From Circinella umbellata (taxonomy: Eukaryota > Mucoromycota > Mucoromycetes > Mucorales > Lichtheimiaceae), in contig JAIWNF010000018.1 in assembly GCA_025093555.1 (NCBI GenBank), positions 558,001 to 622,000 of the forward strand: DNA of 64,000 bases. The letters run 5' to 3'. Each line of letters opens with the position of its first letter. Position 1 is the first letter of the stretch. This document shows positions 27,784 to 39,201 of the stretch, piece by piece. The position numbers were made by a program, and so were the translations under genes. The notes under the pieces were generated by a model, which had not been told where the DNA came from, searched no databases, and saw only the letters and a program-made list of their open reading frames with translations.

Positions 27784-29171
27784 TTAAAAATATGTCATGG
27801 GTAGTTTCTTCTTTTGCTTAATAGAATCATGATTCGCCCGAGATTCCAGCTCTCGAACTTTTTCTTTTAATCGTTGATGAACTTGTTCTTCCTCAGTTAC
27901 TTTTCTATTAATATCTTCTTTGATTTTCTTGGCATTGTCTCGATCGGATGTTAATTGTGTTATTAGTCGTTCCCGTTCCAAAAGAATATCATCCGCTTTC
28001 TAGTAATAATAAATATATATATATAAATCAATGATATCAATCCAGTTATTACATATATTCGTTATTGAATTTCCATTCCTTTTAATTTATTCATATTGTC
28101 TATAATCCTTTGCATATTCATTCTTACCTCAAGTTTTAATTTGAAAGCTCGAATTTGTTCTTTTATTTCAACAAATTGTGAAGATGAATCAGCTACTATT
28201 TTCTAAATATTTAAATAAATCATTTTAGTTTATAAAAAAATATATTCTAACGATTATGAACCTACCTTTAATTTATTAGTTTTATCAGTTTCTTCATCAG
28301 CTAACTTTTCAGCTTCATCCATCTTTCTTTTTGTATCACTAAGTTCTAATTCCAATGAAGCTGTTTTCCGTTTATAGATTAAATTATTGTCTTCCAATTC
28401 TTGTGCATGAATTCGTTGTTGAGCTTTTAAGTTTTCTAATTCTTGAACATTTTTTCGTTCTACTGCCTAATTGATTTCAAATGAAAATGCTTTATATATA
28501 TTTTGTAGTGATTAATGTTTTTTCCTCCATTTTTTTTTTTTACCTGTAAATCAGCCTTTGCTTCAGCTATTCGTTGAATCACTTCTTTAATCTCAATCTC
28601 TTTTTCTTCAGCTGTACTTGTAAGTCCTTCTCGATAGACTTCTAACTTTCCAACTTTATCAAAAAAAAAAAAAACAAATTGGTTATTGGTCTCTTTCAAT
28701 ATTATTCTATAACTTAAAAACAAAGGTACATACTTTGATCGCGATCTTTTTTCAATTGCTCTTCCATATCTTGCATTCGTCCCTGAAAAATAATATAAAT
28801 CAACATACTATAATTTTAATATACCAGAAGGAATTGCTTCAAGGAAGAGCAAAGTATATCAAGTCGAGTTTATAAAGTCATATAGCTTTGCTTACTCGAA
28901 TGTCCCATGTAGGTCGTTTCTTTTTTCCATTGGTAGTTGTTGAAGTTGAAGATACACTTGAAGTAGATGAAGTAGATCTTCGTTTTAATGGTGGTTTTGA
29001 CAAAGATGTTGAAGAAGAGGATTGATTGGAACGTATTGCAGCTGCACGAGCAGCAGTAGCTTTTGTTGTTGCAATAGTTGGACTTTTTCCATCTGTTCGT
29101 GGTCGCCTTACTCTATTTGTTGTTGTTGTTGTTGTAGGTGTTTTACGCTTATTGGATTCACTCGTCGTCAT
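27784..29171 (-). CDS. Coiled-coil protein resembling a kinesin-14 stalk, no motor domain
   Basis: Six exons on the minus strand, 28896-29171, 28734-28782, 28544-28653, 28266-28466, 28128-28202 and 27784-27999, give 308 aa with consistent phases and a proper stop. Residues 1-90 are basic and Ser/Thr-rich with NLS-like clusters (NRVRRPRTDGK, GKKKRPTWD). From about residue 92 to 300 it is almost continuously alpha-helical coiled coil (GRMQDMEEQLKKDRDQ, EEKEIEIKEVIQRIAEAKADL, ELELSDTKRKMDEAEKLADEE, VTEEEQVHQRLKEKVRELESR). Basic head plus long coiled coil is the layout of the non-motor part of Kar3/KlpA-type kinesins, but the frame ends at KKKLPMTYF and no motor-coding exons follow. It could equally be an unrelated nuclear or microtubule coiled-coil protein. 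It shares a 455 bp divergent promoter with Spt5. Confidence 0.75.
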
Positions 29172-29626
29172 AATTTATAATTGTTATTGTTCTAGAAAAA
29201 AAAAATAAAGGGACTTTCCGACACGTTTTATTATTATTATTTTTTTGTGTTCCCAATTAAAAATATAGGCGCGTTTTTCAAATCCCCAATTTTTCGCGTA
29301 TGCTTTATTTTCCTTTGAATAATACTGTATTAATATCAATAATAATTGATTGATCAGAATTTTATTTTTATAAGTAGGTACCCAATATGAAAAAGAATCA
29401 TATCCAATCGATTCATCACCTAGTTTGCTTAAAAAAGCATTGACTACACCAATCATGATCGGAAACCCCTTCACCCCGAAAAGTAATGTATATAAGGCCC
29501 ACTCAAAAAAAAATTCACGGTCACAATAACTCAATAGAGGTTAAAGTTCCCAAATTTGATATTCCATTTTTTTTTGCTCTCTTTTGCCTTTTGATATATA
29601 ACTTATTGCCCTTTTTTTTGTCCACC
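29172..29626. promoter_or_regulatory. Bidirectional promoter between coiled-coil gene and Spt5
   Basis: Only 455 bp separates the two start codons, so both promoters must lie here. Visible are A-rich and T-rich blocks and a pyrimidine-rich leader at 29567-29621 just before the Spt5 ATG. No specific factor site is claimed. Confidence 0.6.
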
Positions 29627-32600
29627 ATGCGCAACCCAAAAACGTCAGAATACATTGAAGATATGGACGAAGAAGACGATGTTCCATATGACGAAGAAGA
29701 AGAAGTAGAGGAAAATGACGACGATGTAGACGAAGAAGAAGACGAAGACGATGATCCTGTAAATGTCATATATATATATATAAATTGAGATAAAAGAAAA
29801 TAAAATCATTGAAGCTAATAATATTTATATAATAATAACATTATAGCGTCCACGAAAACGTACAGCTAATCCTTTCATTGACGAAATGGCTTTGGTCGAT
29901 GAAGACGAAGAAGAAGAAGAGGAAGAAGAAGATTATGGACGTGAAGGTAAATTAATTTTATTATTACCTAATTATTAGGAAAAAAGAAAAAGAAAACAAT
30001 TACGAATAAAAAAAAACGATACACATATGTATAAGAAACGTTTATATTAAATGAGAATATATATAACTTCTTATAGATGGATTTATCGATGAAGAACCAG
30101 AAGAAGTTCCATCTGATGCCTCTATGCAAAGACGTCATTTGGATCTTGATCGTCGACGTCGTGAAATGGAAGGCATGGACGATGAGCAAGTAGCAGCTTT
30201 CTATGCGCAAAAATATGGTGGAAGACGTCCACAAACATTTAAATCTTCTGAAGAAGTACCACAACAACTATTGTTACCAAGTGTAAACGATCCTAATTTA
30301 TGGATGGTTAAATGCAAGGTAAATAAATAGTAGACTTTTAAAGTTCGAGAATGCTTTTTTTTGGGAGGGGGACTCATGTATGTACGGAAAAATGTATTTT
30401 TCTTCTTACAACTTAACAACCGGTAATTAATCTTCTTGGTACATATACATATTATAATAGCCTGGAAAGGAAAAGGATATTGTATTGGGTATGATGAAGC
30501 GATACTTTGATCGATTATACAGTGATGTACCATTGGATACATTTTCTTCATTTGCACGAGAATCGTTGAAAGGATATGTTTATATTGAAGCAAGAAGACT
30601 TGCTCATGTACAACAGGTAAATATAAATATACTTACAATTATAAAGAAAAGGCACTTGTATATAAAAAGGTACAATGTAAAATTAATCTTTAAATAATAA
30701 TTATGATGCTATGTTACTAGGCAATTGCAAATATACCGCATGTTTATCAAACAACATTAATGTTGGTACCTATTCAAGATATGATCGATTCCATCAATGT
30801 ACAAAAAAAGGCGACAGAAATACCAGTAGGTGGCTGGGTTCGGGTTACTCGAGGAACATATAATGGCGATCTTGCCAAAGTACTTGAAGTATCCGACTCT
30901 CAAGATACAGCATTAGTTAAGTTGATCCCACGTTTAGCATTGGATCAAGAAGAGGATGACTATAAACTTAACAACAATAGATCTACTATGGACAACACAC
31001 ATGAATTAAACGTTCCTGCTGCTACTGATGATGATAATATAAAAAAACGAAAGAAACCAGCTACTGTACGACCTCCACAACGCTTGTTCAATCCGGAACG
31101 ACTTAGCAAACGACATATTGCAAATTTACAAAAGAAAGGTCCTTATTGGGTATTAAATAACGATAGTTTCCGTGATGGATATTTAGAAAAAAATATCAAG
31201 GTGACATCATTACAAATTGAAGATGTGAGTCCCTCTTTGGAAGAAATAACTCGGTTTATCGGTGATTCAGTCAATGGTGAAGATGCTGATCGTGCCTTGG
31301 ATTTATCAGCTGCTTCATTACAAGCTGTTAATGATGCACAAGCTACTTCTTTATTGCAACCTGGTGATCGAGTGGAAGTGATTGAAGGTGATATGATTCA
31401 TAGTATCGGTACACTTGAATCTGTGAGTGATGGATCAGTTCGTGTCACATTGGATATGGGTGGTTTCAAAAAGGCAGTAACATTAGCTGCTAAACAAGTA
31501 CGCAAGAAATTTAGTGAAGGTGATCATGTCAAGGTGGTTCATGGTTTACGTAAAGATGAAAGTGGTATGGTTGTCAAGGTAGAAGGAAATGTGATTACCA
31601 TTGTTTCAGATTCTTCATTAGAAGAAGTCAAGGTATTTGGAAAAGATCTTCGTGTTGCTGCTGAAATTACATTGGGTAAAACCTCTATCGGCAATTATGA
31701 GCTACATGATTTGGTACAACTTGAGTATGTGTTTTGTATTTCTTTTTTTCTTATGTGTATATATCTGCCTTGTTTTTTACGATGGATGATTTACTCGAAA
31801 GCTAACCACATGTAAAAATATAGTTTCCATACAGTGGGTATAATTGTTAAGGTGGATAAGAATACATTCAAAGTCATGACACAAAATGGAGATATTCGTA
31901 CTATGTCACCTCATCAAATCACAAACAAACGTAATACTCAAAATGCTGTCGCTACTGATGCAAATGGTCATAGTATTGCTGCTGGAGATACTGTTATGGA
32001 AGTCCGTGGTGAAAGACGTACTTGTACTGTTTTACATATTTATCGACAACAAGTTTTCTTACATTCTCGTGAAAACATGGCAAATTATGGTGTCTGGGTC
32101 GAAAATACTCGGTCTGTTGTTAGTATGTCACCTAAAGATCGACAAACGGTAAAGCTTTTTTTTTTGTTATTATAAATTTATTAATCACATTATAAATTTA
32201 TGTATCCAAACATATGAAAACTCAACCCCATACCATGCACAATATATATTTATGTATAGCCTCGTGATAATAATATGCGACAACCTCATAATGGACAAAA
32301 CTTCCGTGGAGGATTTGATGGTAGAGGACGTGGTCGAGGAGGAGCAGGCGCAGGAGCAGCAGGGCGTGGCGGTTTCTTTGGACGCGGTCGTGGTGGTCGT
32401 GATAATTTAATATCTAAAACCGTACGTGTTACTCAGGGTCCACATAAAGGCTATGTTGGTATAGTTAAAGATGCAACAGATTCCATGGCAAGAGTTGAAT
32501 TACATACCAATTCCAAAGTCATCAATGTCGATAAAGCCAAACTAGTACTTATTGGTGTCAAGGGAGAAACTGTTGGACCTGTTTTGGATGGTAATAGTCA

Positions 32601-33889
32601 TCATCAACAACGACAAGATTCTTATAGTTCTCGTGCACCCATGACGCCCAACAAACGTTATGGTGATGGCGGCATGACACCAAGACATTATGCTTCTGGT
32701 TCTCAAACACCTGCTTGGAATATGAGCTCAAGAACGCCCAATCCATATGCAAATAATAGTAGTAGTGATGGGTCGAAGACACCTGCTTGGGATTTGGGTA
32801 GTAAAACTCCTAACCCATATGCTTCACGTAATAATGATGGGTCAAAAACACCTGCTTGGGATTCTGGAAGTAAAACACCTTCTTGGAAAGCTGAAACACC
32901 TCGTTGGAATTCTTCTGGTGGTCGTACACCTGGATTCAATGATTATGGAGATCGTTCACCCACTTGGAGTGGTAGCAATAGTCGGTATGCAGATCGAGAT
33001 GTTGCTCCCACACCAGCTGCTCATAATTTAGCACCAGCTACTCCAGTAGTAAGTTGTCGTTTTTCCTTACAAAAAAGTTAACCTGTACTTCTTATTTTAT
33101 GTTCGTGTTTTTTAATTAGATAAATGTTTTTTTTTTTCAATTATTTTAGGCATCATCAAATAATGTCGCGCCTTCACCAGCACCTTTCCCACAAACTCCC
33201 GGTGCAGGCTTTCCACAAACACCATACGAAAGTGCTCCTACACCTTACGATGGTGCTCCTACACCGGGTGCCAATCTGGCACCAGCAACACCTGCAGCAC
33301 TTACAGCACCTACTCCTGCTGCACATATGTTAAGTGCACCAACACCTGGTGGCTATATACCATCTACACCCGCTGGTTCTGTTCAACCACAAACACCATT
33401 TAGACCCACAGGTGGAGATTATGGACATATTGAAGAGCAAGGTAAAAAAAAAATGATCAACATTATCATTTTATCATATTATATAAATATACTCACTTAA
33501 AAAAACGTATTGTAGCCGAAGATACATCAGATTGGCCAATTGAAGAAATTGAGGTTAAAGTAACAAGATCAGGTGATGGTGCACAACAAGGTCAACTTGC
33601 ATCGATTTTATCTGTTAATAGTTCTTCAAGGACATGTTCTGTAACATTAAACGATAGTGGATCTAGAATTGAATTACCCTTTGATAATATGGAGCCTGTT
33701 CGACCTAGTAAAAAAGACCCAGTCAAAGTTTTATTGGGTCAGCATCGTGGTGGTATCGGTGCATTAATTGGTGTAGATGGTCATGATGGTATTTTGAGAT
33801 TAAAAGGACAAGGTACAGCATTCAAATTCGTCAGCATTAATCATGTTGGTAAATATACTGGATCCGAAATCAGTAACGGAGTAGTATAA
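29627..33889 (+). CDS. spt5: Transcription elongation factor Spt5
   Basis: Spt5, with Spt4, forms DSIF, which clamps RNA polymerase II and couples elongation to capping and chromatin factors. Exons: 29627-29758, 29847-29946, 30077-30318, 30461-30616, 30721-31724, 31824-32148, 32260-33048, 33150-33441, 33516-33889; 1137 aa, phases consistent. Order: a very acidic N-terminus (residues 1-80), the NGN domain (LWMVKCKPGKEKDIVLGMMKRYFDRL through TLMLVPIQDMID, about 150-245), several KOW modules (VGGWVRVTRGTYNGDLAKV; LQPGDRVEVIEGDMIHSIG; FSEGDHVKVVHGLRKDESG; LISKTVRVTQGPHKGYVGIVKD), an RGG-type linker at the start of exon 7, a C-terminal repeat region with TPAWD.GSK units, and a final KOW (VKVLLGQHRGGIGALIGVDG). 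Start ATG sits in a short pyrimidine-rich leader and gives the expected acidic N-terminus. Confidence 0.97.
32690..33400 (+). repeat. Spt5 C-terminal repeat coding region
   Basis: Repeated Ser/Thr-Pro motifs in coding sequence: QTPAWNMSSRTPNPYA, KTPAWDLGSKTPNPYA, KTPAWDSGSKTPSW, then looser TP units such as ETPRWN, RTPGFN, RSPTWS and many APTP blocks in the next exon. The TPAWDSGSK form is one residue from the fission yeast Spt5 nonapeptide TPAWNSGSK, a Cdk9 substrate. Confidence 0.85.
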
Positions 33890-34613
33890 ACACATAAATA
33901 TTCCCCCTACCTACCTACCTACCTACCTATCCAATCAAGCCTCTACTGAATCTCATCCCTATCCCTCTCTCTCTCTCTAGTGCACACACCTGTCTCTTTC
34001 TCTCTCACCATTATCGTCATCATCATATAATCTTTTACATTCACATTATCACACGCACACATACACTTTAACACACATATATAACTCATTATAAAGAAAA
34101 GTTGAATGATGGTTATTTTTTTTTACCAAACAATAAGGAACAAGTAATTTGATATGTCTCTAATTTTATATACGCTATACTATTTTTTCGCAACATTTTA
34201 TAAAACGCTAAAACAAAATATTCTATAACTATCATAAGATTCATTATATAACGTAGAGCAAGTCCACTTGGCACCTGGCAAAGCATAATGATAGCTTCAA
34301 TATTTAAACTTTTGTGTTTAAGCAAAGTTTTATTCTGCCATTTGTTGTTATCAGAGTATATTGCCATTAGTGTTCTATAATAGTATGATAAAAAATAATA
34401 AACAGTAAAATAGAAAGATATTTACGGTAGTCCTACAGAAGATATTACAGATAGTATTATCCAAGTTGTTATTTGAAGACAATGGTAGGAATAGAAGAAA
34501 AAAAATGTAGATTATAACCTAACATATATATAGTCCCAAACATCTACGCACATATGATATCAGTATTCAGGAAACTTTAAATGACTTTATTGTTAGATAT
34601 TATAATCAAAATT
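33890..34613. other. Spt5 3' flank, simple repeats
   Basis: Begins with a (CTAC)n run at about 33906-33930 and CT-rich DNA at 33960-34015 directly after the Spt5 stop, presumably 3'UTR. The rest is AT-rich and without a recognisable gene. Confidence 0.6.
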
Positions 34614-35320
34614 TAGTTGAAGACCACGATACGTATCAAGGGGGTGAGTTTTGCTCCTGTCTGTGATTACTTGACAATGACTGCGCTTGATAATCATGTA
34701 AGCATCATAAATTACGCATATGCCACAAAAAAAAGGAAACAAAGTACGGATACAATTGATCAGTTTTTAAACAACAGTTATTCAACATATATAAATATAT
34801 GTTGCTTTCATCTGGTAGGTAATTTGCATCTAAAGTTATAAGTGATGGTACGTACCTTTTAAGTTCAATCAGGTTTTGCTTGGAAGCACTATATTTGGTG
34901 TTACATGGATTTCGGTACATAATCTCTTTTTTTTTACATGTTTGGTATATATAAATTATTTATTATCATTGTTTTAAATTTAATATTAATAATGAAAACC
35001 AGATATATGATAAACATAACACGTAGCTCTAAAGTTGTCTCGGGTGATGCGAATAATGTAGCCCGTTTATATTACATGTTAAACTACATTGTCTTGCTTA
35101 GGTTGCAGGAGATATATACTCAATCCATTGTTGGTACGTTAAACTTACAGAACAAACAATCTTAGAGGCCAATTAGTTGCCACTAATAACTGGAACTCAA
35201 TCACCGGGTATTAATAAGGACACATTTATTCTGTTGATATTCTAGATAAATGTTACGTAATGGATATCCCGGGACCACACATGGTTGCTGCTACTGAAAA
35301 GAGTATGCAATATTTGTATC
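34614..35320 (+). pseudogene. Decayed Rae1/Gle2-like WD40 gene
   Basis: Fragments in the order of an mRNA-export factor Rae1/Gle2 appear on the plus strand, broken by stops and frame changes. About 34620-34700 encodes TIRIKGVSFAPVCDYLTMTALDNHV (first WD repeat, compare the family's T-I-S-x-x-x-F-S-P pattern followed by WDN-V). About 35031-35075 gives KVVSGDANNVARLY. 35102-35163 gives VAGDIYSIHCWYV. 35164-35310, in another frame, gives GQLVATNNWNSITGY, two stops, then SVDILDKCYVMDIPGPHMVAATEKS, resembling the Rae1 block around PERCYAMDVRGP. A possible continuation (YAISSADGNIHIL) at about 35500-35570 has further stops. A WD40 origin is fairly clear to me; Rae1 specifically is likely but from memory of the family. 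An intact copy should exist elsewhere in the genome. Confidence 0.55.
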
Positions 35321-35846
35321 TTTGCTAATCATAATAAGTATATGTGAAAAGAAAAAGGGCAAGAAACCGGTGGGGGAAGATCTTCAGACAAATAGAATAA
35401 TAATGCTTATCTATGTATATACACCATCTTTAATTCATAATGCTGTATAGGGTGGAGCATCATTCCTGAAACATCAAACTTAAGCTGCTAAAGATCTTTT
35501 AGATGGTGAATGATATGCTATTTCTTCTGCTGATGGAAATATTCATATTTTATAATTACAAGAGAATATTTATCCATGAGTTATCAACAACAAAGTTCAG
35601 ATATGTAGTATTTCCTTTCGAGTATCCAAGGTGATAAATATACTCCGTATTCTGTTGATGATTTTGTAACCAGATAGCATTTTGAATAAAAAAAATTATG
35701 TAACACCATTCAAAATTGCGTTCTTCCCCCCTCCACTAAAAAAATAACAATGATCTGTTTCCTATAACATGATATATGTATATTTGATCTATTTACAAAA
35801 AAACAAAGACTTTCATATATTTTACAAAATAAAAACCAAATGACAA
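35321..35846. other. Intergenic, possible further pseudogene fragments
   Basis: The stretch 35455-35680 has short, stop-interrupted coding-like segments on the plus strand (AAKDLLDGE, YAISSADGNIHIL) that could be the 3' part of the Rae1-like pseudogene, with a shared flavour but not alignable by eye. The final 150 bp is AT-rich 3' flank of the minus-strand gene that ends at 35847. Confidence 0.35.
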
Positions 35847-36915
35847 CTAGTCTTTCGCTGTGCTATTATTACAACTACGACAATTATTATTAATACTAGT
35901 ATCACCATTGTTGTTACTGTTTTTGTTTTTGTTATTGTTCGCCATGGCTGATACAGCCACACCATATTGAATCCATTTCAAAATTACGGGTCGGATATGC
36001 AAATTCCATAACTCTTGATCTGTCATTTTAATTACAAATTTATTCCCTTTTTGTTCTTGCTGTTGCAACCGTGGAACCCGGAACCATTCCCGATGTGCCG
36101 TACCACATTCGTGACACTGAAACCCAGCAGTTGAAAATCGAGCCGAAAGATCAAGGTGAATTAAACGTTCCACACGGTGAGATATAGGGCATTTTGGCAA
36201 TGATATGAACGAACTTGGCTGTTTTGATGGCAAGTGGGGAAATAATTCTAGAATTTCAGGAGTATATTTACATCGTTGAGATACTTGATACATACGACGA
36301 TAGGGATCAATGGCACGTCCAATCTTAAAATACGCATATCGTGAAGTAGGTACACGTGGTCCATCTGTCAACATATAGGCATAGATATATCCAGGTCCAT
36401 CGTTTTCTGATAGCGGTTTACTCATTTCTTGTTTAATTCGTGATCGTTTCGACTTTTTAATATCTTGGTCTATCCATACTATTTTTTGTTAGGTATATAA
36501 AAGTAATATTTATATTTGTGAGTTTCTTTTGTTCCTGTTGAAATAAACTAACAACAGCAAAAAAATTATAAAAGTATAAAAACAACGTACAATCCCAACC
36601 ATCGAGGAGTGGATCATCAAAGCTAATATTACATTGTTGATGATTTATGATTGCCGATGTTCCAAAAGTAAGTCGGTGATTATGACAATATAATTCACTT
36701 TCATTTGTACATAAGACGTCTGCCTTGATCCTTCGTTGACATCGTTGTCCATCATATCGAGTCCCACGACATTGACGCCAAACTAATGAATCGTTTCGTG
36801 AAGGTAATGGTGTAAAATGTGTAATAGTTGAAGAAGAAAATGCAACTGCTTGTGCTGCTAATATATACCATGGTTTTCTATGAAATGAAATGTGCCTGGT
36901 TATCAAAGAATACAT
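35847..36915 (-). CDS. DUF1766 / T5orf172 GIY-YIG-fold protein (mug113-like)
   Basis: Two exons, 36591-36915 and 35847-36478, give about 318 aa with consistent phase. The first half has a cysteine-rich part (CRGTRYDGQRCQRRIK, LYCHNHRLTFG) that may bind zinc. The second half is the T5orf172/DUF1766 domain, a distant GIY-YIG nuclease relative: GYIYAYML (the GIY-like strand), FKIGRAIDPYRRMYQVSQRCKY (the conserved Arg), SHRVERLIHLDLS (conserved Glu), then CHECGTAHREWFRV. In fission yeast the family member is the meiotically upregulated gene mug113; its biochemical role is unknown to me. The tail is Asn-rich and dispensable-looking. The start at MYSLITRHISF is the first reasonable Met; an upstream in-frame Met at 36972 exists but adds a doubtful hydrophobic extension. 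Confidence 0.85.
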
Positions 36916-37969
36916 AATAATTTTTTTTATGAGCTGCTGCCAAACAATGAAAAATGAAAAATAAAAAATCAAGCTTTCTCTCCAGTTTGTGGCGCCGCCA
37001 CAGCATGTTCATACTAACTGTTCGGGTGAACAAAGAAAATAAAAATATATGCATAGCAACAGGATCTGGTCCTTAAGGGGAAAATGCACAGTCATGTTTT
37101 ATGTATCCATAAAAGCACGGCTTTATTATTGTGTATATTCGGTGAGCCAAAAAAAAAATGCCATTCATAGTTTCCACAGTTATGCAAATATATACCGTAC
37201 TACGTCACCACATGACCAACTACAAGATAAAAGAAAATGTACAGTATACCACAACGATAAGAGTAATCAGTTATCTATCGCATAGGAATCCGAAGAAGAG
37301 AGGCAACATCAACATTGTTATATACAATAGTAGTGTAGTAATTAATAACACAATTACTGCTACGTATAAAATTGTACTACACAGATTCTCGACATGTAAC
37401 CAATTAAAGTTGGTATGATTTTTATCATAACTTCAATACTAATAATTTTGAATTGATTAATTTACTGTATAGTAGTAGAAGAAAAAAAATTGATAAGACA
37501 CTGTTGTTTACAATGCAGCAGCAAAAAGAAACAAAATTTTTATATTTTTGTTTAATAGTATCGTGTAACGCGAGACTGAAAAGGTATAGAGTAATCACAA
37601 CATGTTTGTTTGAAATGATGGATTGTGCTTACAAAGAAGGATGATTTGAGAACGACAAATTAGAAGTATCATATGATATCAAGTATAAAAAAAGGTAATC
37701 AAAGGTATATTCGATCGGTGATAATAATGATGTATAAAGAGATATGATAGAAGAGGCGGGGAATGGAAGGGGAAATAACATCTACAGTTTTAACAATTAT
37801 CATGATATTATGTACAATAATGTAAAATCGTTAGCAACCAGGCTAAATTATTTTTTGATGACCATGTAACTATTATGACGAGGACGGGATAAAGTGATTT
37901 ATATTATATTTAATTGCTGTTGATAACAATGATAGGGTGGAAGGGAGGTATGAATATTAGCGTCCACTA
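36916..37969. other. Intergenic, no gene recognised
   Basis: About 1 kb between two minus-strand genes, AT-rich with short open frames in several phases and no family resemblance. It must hold the promoter of the DUF1766 gene and the 3' end of the membrane-protein gene. Confidence 0.5.
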
Positions 37970-39201
37970 TTATTGTTGACAATGGTAATTTCTACTAGTA
38001 TATACAGGTGGTGGCGAAGTTATAATCACTTCCTCCATGGCGGGTGGGCCTATATCCAATACAATATCCTGTTCTATAGATTCATATGTTGGTAATAAAA
38101 CGTCAGCAATTCTTTGTTGTCGTTCACCATTGTAATTCCTTCTGGTGCATGGGTTGATACAGTTGCTATATCGCATTTGTGTTATTTCAATTACAAGGGT
38201 AACCGCATGATTATCTAGCGCAGATTTTAAGCCGAGTGATTCTCCACTATCCGTAAGTTCGAGTTGGCGATAACTCCATCGGATCTGGTACGCTGCATCC
38301 ATGATTGTCAAACTTTTTAAACATTCTTCTAATTTGTCATGGAACTATAATACATAATATAGAAGTATAAATATGATTATTATTTTAGAATAATATTTTT
38401 TGGTGCATAAGACTGGAATTTAGATTTATTTTCCTTCTTGAAACAAGCACATAAATACAAATAAATAAGAATTACAGATGTTTGTTGTATGATGAACGTT
38501 GTGGATTACTAAATACTAGAATAACAAACAGCAATCAACAACGTAAATTAATAAAATATACCTGGCTCATTTTTATAAAATATAGTCCTCGTCGCCTTGT
38601 TGTCCAGTATGCAATCATAGCGGGTATAATAAGGATGCATAAAGGATACCACATGGCAATAGATAAGGCACGGGCAGCAATGGCAAAGACGGCGGCTGCT
38701 ATAACCAATGCCAAAGCGAGCACAAATAAATGACTGTCGAGACAAACGTGTGGAAATTCCTTTAATATTAGCCATGTAATTGTTTTCATCCGAGCTTCAA
38801 AAATATTTTTTGGGAGCTATAAATTGAGAAGATTGAAAACCAATTCATGGAAAGGGCTGATTGGTATATACTTGTATTTTACTTTATTTTGGATTTCAGT
38901 ATATGCATATTACAGCAAATTATAAAAAAAAAACCATACAAACTGTGTTAGTTGCACATAATTTTCATATTCTTTATATACAATATTGGACGGTCGCCAT
39001 CGTGGATTGACTAGAGCAAAAGCTCCCAGAACCATCATATTCATATATACAATCGAACAAAATGAAATAATAAGTAAAGGAACTAAGAGAAAGAAAGTAA
39101 ATAATGGAAGACTGAATTCAAATCAAAAATCAGCTAAAAATGTTTTTATTTCTTAGGATAAGCTTACAAAGAGCGCAGCAATAAATGATGGGTGAAGCCA
39201 T
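37970..39201 (-). CDS. Multipass membrane protein with PPxY tail, family unknown
   Basis: I read four exons, 39168-39201, 38940-39082, 38562-38816 and 37970-38344, about 268 aa, with agreeing phases. Hydrophobic segments: FPLLIISFCSIVYMNMMVLGAF near the N-terminus, then HLFVLALALVIAAAVFAIA and YPLCILIIPAMIAYW in the third exon, followed by a basic TTRRRG. Between the first and second membrane regions is a polar loop, VNPRWRPSNIVYKEYENYV. The C-terminal about 125 residues are hydrophilic (KLEECLKSLTIMDAAYQIRWSYRQLEL) and end with LPTYESIEQD and PPPVYTSR; the latter contains PPVY, a PPxY motif that Nedd4/Rsp5 ubiquitin ligases recognise. I do not recognise the family. The first exon and start are the weakest part; the last three exons are firm. 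Confidence 0.7.

Noticed and set aside
29184..29534. 116-codon minus-strand frame between the coiled-coil gene and Spt5
   Set aside because: It occupies the shared promoter region, has no motif, and upstream extension of the coiled-coil gene through it would need to ignore a clear start at 29171.
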